Shown piece after piece: positions 58,295 to 64,000 of a stretch of 64,000 nucleotides of DNA. The notes under the pieces are model-generated. The model did not search any database, was not told the DNA's origin, and saw nothing but the letters and a program-made list of their open reading frames with translations. This DNA is from Hansfordia pulvinata (lineage: Eukaryota > Ascomycota > Sordariomycetes > Xylariales): the NCBI GenBank assembly GCA_006538405.1, contig BJKQ01000004.1:1550001-1614000 (forward strand). Reading direction: 5' to 3'. The number at the start of each line of letters is the position of its first letter. Position 1 is the first letter of the stretch. Made by a program: the position numbers and the translations under genes.

Positions 58295-59853
58295 CCACGA
58301 CGATTCCGGCGAAAGACGCACACGACGAGAGTGAAAAGCGGCATCCGTCGACTGTTTGTAGCCAGTGTTATGCTCTTCCCGCACTTTCTCGGTCTCACTG
58401 GCAAAGTCGGAGACGATCGCCATACCCAGCCCTTGCCCGGTAGCTGAAGAGGGCGCAGGCCTGCCACTGGGCTCAACGAACACAGCCGCATAATCCATGG
58501 TGGCCAGAGTACAAGTTCCAGCGATCAGAGCTGACGAGCGACTCCAGGCCAGGAGTTCTTACCGTTCCGACTCATAGCAAAGATCTTCGCTCGCCGAGGC
58601 GACTGGAATGCCCCGCCGCCCTTCCACCAGCAGAAGGCCGACGCAGCGCGGGCCACTTTTCAGCGGCAGACCGGCTGGCCAGCGCACCTGGAGGTCTAAA
58701 AGGCGGGTGTGGACGACTATGAGCGCAAGACTGTGAACCAAGAATAAGCTTAGGGTTAAGTTCCGAAGCCCATTCCCTGCGAGAGGCCCCGTAAGCTGGA
58801 GAACAGCCACCCTCGAGCGGCAGTCCTTACGCAGCGGGGCCGACAGGTCGCAGTGACCGCGAGCCCCGCGACGTGCCGCACGGGGTCTGGGGCCTCCCGA
58901 GGGGCCGAGACGACATTCCTTGCGGAAAACAGGCATCGGAGAACTGTGGGGGAGGCGTCGCGCGAGGTTTGTGAAGCCCGAGGGGACGGACGAAAGAGCT
59001 TCAGACGCGGGAGGACTGGCGGAGCATCGGTGTGAGGCAGGCCGTATCTCGACGTGCAAACCGGCGATGGTTCGAATCTCGAGTCGAGGCCCGAGAGGGC
59101 CGATGAGGAGGCGAGGTTGGTGTTGTGTTGATGGAGGAATCAAGTCGTGAGTGGTGTCGCCCAGGCCAACGAGATATACCAAACAACGAGCAAGTGCTCG
59201 TACCGTCGGCACGAGCGGCAAGCGCGTCTGGGCCCAAGCCGACGCGTCGTGCAGGTGGCGGGACTACAGGCGACTAGGCACCTGGCTTATTAGCTTCAGC
59301 GCATTCAATACGCTGTAACAGGTGCCCGAGCCGACCCGAGCCACAGGCCATGACGTAGGTACCTTAGGTACCGATGTGGTACTCGTGCCTGCTGCCAGAG
59401 GGTCTGGAGCCTGTTTACATGCATGTACCTGGTAAATGCATCTTCAAGTAATTGGAAGTTTCCAGTCACTGTTCAGCATTCAACACTGATGAATCCAAAG
59501 TGAGAGGCTCGGCTGGCCCACCGCAAGGTCGGATTTCCAATACGGCTGGCCATTTGCAACTACCTCACCTCATGGAGTGCGCATACTGATGAACGCTTGT
59601 ATCATTCCCAGGTAGCTTCCGTTTCATTTGCAACACAGCTACCCAAGACCAACGTCCTGCTGGTTCCAACAAGTAAGGCGGACCTTTTGACAAGGAGTCC
59701 AGAAGAAGCACGCAGCCCCGCGGTCGCCACCCATGACAAGGCTATTGTAGGCCCAAGTATCTGGGCCAGGTCACGGTTCCCTGGTTCCCCTGCTCGTTGC
59801 CAGCCGCGCTCTGACAATAGGAGACTCGACTTTTCCTTTGCGGTTGCCCAGGT

Positions 59854-62820
59854 ATGGCTGAGACAGCGCCAGAAGGCGGCAAAGAGTCCCTGTCTTCCAC
59901 CATCGAGAAGATAGGGACGAAGGCCTTCGATCCCTCGAGAGACGAGGCATCGCGTGCCCAGGGCCACGAGGAGTTCGGCGCGCTCATATCCAGGTACGCG
60001 AGTCCCATGTGATCAAAGCACCCTCGGGCCAAGGACCCTTTCTGAACCCCGAAAAGAGCAGCAACCTTCCCTCTCATCTCGGCTCTGAACACCCTCATCA
60101 AACCCGACAGGGTCCCACGATGGCTGCGCGTGCCCCTCATGGACATCCTCACCCTTGTGCCGCAACGTCCCGACGGCGTCCGTGCCACTCTGGAGTTCGT
60201 CTTCTCCGTCCATCCAAGCAGCACCATCAAGATGTCGGAGGCCAGTGACCCACAGAAGCAGGGCGCCAACATCACCATGGAGGCGTTGAAGATGGCTTCC
60301 AACCTGTTGGCTGTGCCCCCTATCGGTGTGAGCCCAGAACAGTGGTTTCCGGGCATTTCCCCCAGGTCCTGGGGCTTCTTGACGGCACTGCTGGCCCGGA
60401 CCTGGCAAAGGTGGCTTCTTATATAATAGGATTCGGGGTTCTGGGCCGGAAGCAGTTCGGGGCGCCAGGTATGATTGCAACGCCTTGTCAAACGGTGCCG
60501 CCCATGCTGAACATTCTCCGCAGGCACACCTGGTTGGAAGGCCTTTGCTGAGTCCATGGTTGGCGGCATTGATCCCACGCAGGCGTCAAGGATTCCCACA
60601 GAAGAGCCGACGGGGGAGATAGTAGACTTGACCAGGCCGGTCGTCATAGTTCAGCCACAGGAGCTTTCCGCCGCGCTGCAGCGCCTGACGACGCTGTTGA
60701 ATTCCCACCCGAATCCCGGGCTCACACGCAGGCTCCTGACGCCCATCACGCCGGCGTTGTGGGAGCTGTACTCGTGGCCTGCACCGGACGATGACATGCG
60801 CCAGCGCTACTGCCACAAGGCAAAGGCTCTCCTGGACATATCGCTTCGGATTTCTGCCTCTGCACAGAACCTGCACGAGTTGCTCGAGAGCCTCCTCCTC
60901 TCGAGCGATCGGAGACGGTCGAGGTTCCCTTGGAAATACGAGAAGGCGGACGACGCCGGCATCCGCGCAGTTCGCGCCCGCACCGACGCACCGGCCGGCT
61001 TGGATTCTCTCGACTGGGGCGCGCTCGAGTCCAAGACGGACGCATTCGCCGAGCTCCTCCAGTCTCTCGATGCCGACGCTCCCATCTCTACCCTGTTCCT
61101 CAACCTGCTCAAGAAATCCATGCCTCGAAGTAGCGACGACGACGTTGACAACACGGAGGTCAAGATCTCGATCAAGCGGGAGGAAGAAGAAGACGGCGGG
61201 CCCGACCCGCAGTCGCAGCTCGTCGAAGCAAAGGTCCTCCAGAAGATGATGGACAGGATGCCGGACCGGCTCCTGGCAGACCCGCGACACATACTGGAGC
61301 TCGTCGGCAAGATCCTGGGCGACTCGGCAGCGTCGGCCGCGGGGACGGACGAGTCGACCCCCGTGGCCCTCAGCCTGCTGAACCTCGTCGCGACGGCGCC
61401 GAACTTCCAGAAGGCCAACGTGGCCGCGCACGTCCTGGCCTCTATCACCGCGTCCCTCGAGGCCATCGGCGAGGCGCGCCGCGACCCGGACACGTCCCGC
61501 ACGGCGCGCAACCTGTCCCTCCTGCTGGAGTACCGGGACTCGCTGACGGGCCCGGCCGAGCAGCAGGCCTCCACGTCGTCGACGCCCCAGCAGCAGCAGA
61601 AGGCGGCTGAGGACCGCAAGACGTACCAGCTGGCGCTGCAGTACATCACGCAGCCCGACTCGCCGCCGCCCGTGCGCTCCGAGGGCCTCGGCCTGCTCTC
61701 GCAGCTGATCCGCGCCGACAGCCCCGTCCTCGACGTGCCCGCGACGCAGGTCCTCCTCTGCTCCCTGCTCTCCGGCGACGACGACGACTACACCGCAGCG
61801 GGCGCCACCCGCCTGCTCGCCCAGCTGGCCGACCGCCACCCCAACACCACCGCGGCCGAGGTCCTCGACGCCTACTGCGACCGCGACGAGCGCCTCGCCA
61901 CCGACGCCCGCCTGCGCCTGGGCGAGGCCCTGCTGGCCGTCGTCCAGCGCCGGGGCGCCGCCTTCTTCGCGGGCGACCACGCGGCCCGCGTCGCCGACGG
62001 CCTGCTGGGCGTCGCCGGCCGCCGGTCCCGCCGGCCCCGCACCCTCGCCCGCCAGGACCGCGAGGCCCGCGCCGAGGAGCGCAAGAGGGCCGCCGCCCGC
62101 GCCAACAACAACTACCACGAGGAGGACGAGGACGAGGACGACGAGGTCCTGCGCCAGCAGCTCCTCGACATTGACGACGACGACGGCGGCAGCAGCAGCA
62201 GCAGCAAGAGGACACTCGACGACCAGCGCGCCCGCAACGCCCTCCTCGCGCGCATCGTGTCAGGGTGGCAGTCTCGCCGGGGCGCCGAGGACCTGCGCGT
62301 CCGCGCGTCCGCCCTCTCCATCCTCGGCGCCGCCGTCGAGCTGGCCGGCGGGGCCGGCCTGGGCCCCGCCCGCGTCGAGGCCGTCCTCGACCTGGCCCTC
62401 GACGTCCTCGAGCTCGAGGACCGCGGGCCCGAGGCCGGCATCCTGCGCCGCGCCGCCGCCATCGCCGTCCTTTCGTTCCTGCGCGCCGTGGACGCCGGCG
62501 ACAGCGGCGGCGGCAGCAGAAGCAGCAGCAGCAGCAACCCCCTCGCCCTCTCCGCGCCCGCCCGCGCCCGCATAGCCCGCGTCCTGGCCTACGTCGCGGG
62601 GACGGACATCGACGGCCTCGCGCAGCAGCACGCCCGCGACGCCCTCGAGAGCCTCGAGAACCTGCAGATGCTGCAGCTCGCGCCGCGCGGGGCCGGCGGT
62701 GCCGGGGGGTTCGGCGGCCTGAGCGTCGTCGGAGCCAACAGGCCCGCGCTGCCTGCGCTGCGCCAGTCGAGCGGATCGGGGTCAACGGCGGTACGCCCCA
62801 AGATTGAGGAGATTGAGTAG
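59854..62820 (+). CDS. rtp1: RTP1/TANGO6-type RNA polymerase II import and assembly factor
   Basis: The family (Rtp1 in yeast) helps assemble RNA polymerase II subunits and import them into the nucleus. Three exons: 59854-59993, 60111-60468, 60524-62820; about 931 residues. Conserved blocks are RVPRWLRVPLMDILTLVPQRP, GVSPEQWFPGISP joined to QVLGLLDG, and YIIGFGVLGRKQFGAPG, which runs across the second intron into TPGWKAF. The rest is HEAT/armadillo-like: an RTP1_C1-like segment near residue 530 (YQLALQYITQPDSPP), a Glu/Asp/Ser-rich loop coded at 62110-62220, and a C-terminal RTP1_C2-like repeat (LRVRASALSILGAAVEL). The frame slips at the five-C run 60359-60363; a sixth C gives ISPQVLGLL. The family call is good; RTP1 versus another HEAT protein is the residual doubt. 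Confidence 0.85.
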
Positions 62821-63067
62821 GGAGGCCCAGAAGGGGGCAAGCATTCATGGTGGCGAGAGTGACTATCCCCCCTCACCCCGGCCAGGGAGGCATACATCAT
62901 ATCACAACTTATCACTCTCTGAACCTGAACACTAGCATCTACCTAATACCTCGTCCCTGATGGCTTGGTAGTATTTGGTAATATAACTGCAAGATATCAC
63001 AGTGTCTCGTTTATTCATCCTAGGTGGATTCTTATCTCTCTTGTGAACAGTGAAGATGTGTACAATT
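62821..63067. other. Short convergent 3' spacer
   Basis: Presumed 3' UTRs of the RTP1 gene and the transporter; nothing else seen. Confidence 0.5.
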
Positions 63068-64000
63068 CTAAGCTTGTGCGAACTCTTTGGGCCACAGTAA
63101 TCTCCTTTGCAACAAACAGCGAATCATGGTGGCAAAGACGGCCAGCCAAACAATAATGAGTGAGGCAGCCAGGGTGCAGCCAAAGATTCGCAGACCGCTG
63201 CTCTTGAGGTTGTCGGCCAGAGCCAGCGTAGCAGTCACGAGCGCCGTGTTGGGGAAGACGAAGGACCACCAGGTCATCTGGAAGGGCATACTGTGACCGG
63301 GGCGAACATACTTCCATAGCGAGCCGACAGATACGAGGAAGAACCAGAAGCAGAGCCCCCATAGCCACAACCCAACCATCAGGGACAAGACTTGGAGGAT
63401 GGAGACTGTGTGCTCGCCCCCTTGAAAGCCGGGCGGGATAATATGCGCTGAATGCTGTCCCAGAAGCACTGGTTGAAAAAGATGAGTTGATGCATCCAAT
63501 TGCGTGATGAAAATCGAACATACCTATGCCGTTTACGGTGAAACCAATGAAACCGATAGAAATGAACTGTGAAGTGTAAGTGACTTGCAAGGGAAGGCGG
63601 CCCTCGGAAACTTACCACACCAGGCCTTTGCATGTCGCGCGGCAGCTTCTGTGTCATGAGGCGATAGATGAAGGCTGCACAGATCATGAAACTAATGAGG
63701 AAGCCGGCGCCTTGGATCGCAATGGAGCAGAATGCAATGGAGAGGTAGTTGATCTCGGGGTCACCCGACCGGATGCACGACGCTATCAGATTGGAGCCGA
63801 AAGGAGCGGCCAGCAGCAATGGATATGCCGGGAAGACCCAGACCGGAGTCATCATGTGAACCGGGAAGATCCTTCGGAAGTTGTCAGAGGTGTTGAGCGC
63901 GAGGTGAGACGACGGGCACTTACTGAGTCGACCACAGAATCAGATACATCCCAGCACTTGCAGCCATGCTGGACGCGGCGTACACCCAGTAGAGAGCCTC
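63068..64000 (-). CDS. Mae1-like TDT-family transporter, C-terminal part (5' end outside window)
   Basis: Membrane carrier of the tellurite-resistance/dicarboxylate family (Mae1 malate permease, SLAC1 and Ssu1 relatives). Four exons read downwards: 64000-63924 (partial), 63871-63616, 63566-63524, 63468-63068. The translation runs ALYWVYAASSMAASAGMYLI, WSTQIFPVHMMTPVWVFPAY, then PLLLAAPFGSNLIAS, ISIGFIGFTVNGI, LMVGLWLWGLCFWFFLVSVG and MTWWSFVFPNTALVTATLAL, giving six to seven hydrophobic helices. MTPVWVFPAYPLL and the WWSFVFPNTA block are typical of the fungal Mae1 branch. The usual MF-SVGP motif is altered to FISIGFIGF, so substrate specificity may differ. The N-terminal helices lie beyond base 64000. 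It ends LWPKEFAQA. Malate versus sulfite transport cannot be decided here. Confidence 0.85.

Larger units (their letters stand above)
56725..59853. other. Intergenic between TRF and RTP1 genes
   Basis: Several open frames of 200-240 codons on both strands (57311-58021 plus; 57854-58498 and 58559-59221 minus) show no recognisable protein features and I do not call them. The region holds a strong hairpin (57462-57491), a G17 run (58278-58294), a TTAGGGTTAA sequence (58750-58759) and GTACCTTAGGTAC near 59360. Confidence 0.45.

Noticed and set aside
57854..58498. Minus-strand open frame beginning MDYAAVFVEPSG
   Set aside because: The first 50 residues look protein-like, but the rest is Pro/Arg/His noise across a G17 run; no exon structure could be built.
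59060..59090. GGTTCGAATC resembling a tRNA T-loop
   Set aside because: No flanking acceptor, D or anticodon arms can be folded around it.
58559..59221. Minus-strand open frame of 220 codons, checked as an rDNA-antisense relic
   Set aside because: I could not match the underlying DNA to conserved rRNA segments, so the idea was dropped.
60586..62118. Minus-strand open frame of 510 codons
   Set aside because: Antisense shadow of RTP1; composition Gly/Val/Arg/Leu without motifs, while the plus strand holds conserved blocks.
61646..62848. Minus-strand Arg-rich open frame of 400 codons
   Set aside because: Second antisense shadow of RTP1, consisting largely of Arg/Gly from GCC/CGC-rich DNA.
1..64000. 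Secondary-metabolite cluster, CRISPR array or intact transposon
   Set aside because: No PKS/NRPS, tailoring set, spacer-repeat pattern, transposase or LTR pair was seen.

Overview
The window is nuclear DNA of a filamentous ascomycete (Pezizomycotina, most likely Sordariomycetes; the class is inference). The signs are GC-rich coding sequence, short introns of about 45-80 nt with GTAAGT/GTATGT donors, CTGAC-like branch points and CAG/TAG acceptors, and wide AT/GT/CT-rich intergenic spacers. All gene models were spliced by hand from conserved protein motifs, so exon borders are reasoned, not measured.

Layout. 1-10312 (-): N-terminal five-sixths of a giant HECT ubiquitin ligase of the TOM1/HUWE1 type, running off the left edge. 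13134-13204 (+): a tRNA-Ala(AGC). 14835-15713 (+): ribosomal protein S8. 17507-20563 (-): a TBC-domain Rab GAP. 26211-27834 (+): a FAD-dependent amine/amino-acid oxidase. 28206-35714 (-): five same-strand paralogues of an unnamed beta-trefoil-like family, one broken by an in-frame stop. 37344-38282 and 48150-49166 (-): two coiled-coil proteins on either side of a nearly 10-kb gene-poor stretch. 50863-51506 (+): a small secreted protein. 52568-56724 (+): a TRF/Tbf1-type telomere-repeat-binding protein. 59854-62820 (+): an RTP1/TANGO6-type RNA polymerase II import/assembly factor. 63068-64000 (-): the C-terminal part of a Mae1-like TDT transporter, running off the right edge.

Most genes are unlinked housekeeping functions (ubiquitin ligation, ribosome, Rab traffic, telomere binding, Pol II import, transport). 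The exception is the 28-36 kb array, which looks like a lineage-specific accessory family: diverged copies share a core around a Gly-Trp-(Phe/Leu) motif, carry unrelated repeat-rich N-termini, and share short upstream elements. It is the best candidate here for an undescribed system.

Conserved reading frames break by one missing base at or beside runs of G or C in three genes (TOM1, the TRF gene, RTP1), and the tRNA T-stem also lacks one C. The shared pattern suggests homopolymer under-calling in the assembly rather than several independent pseudogenes.
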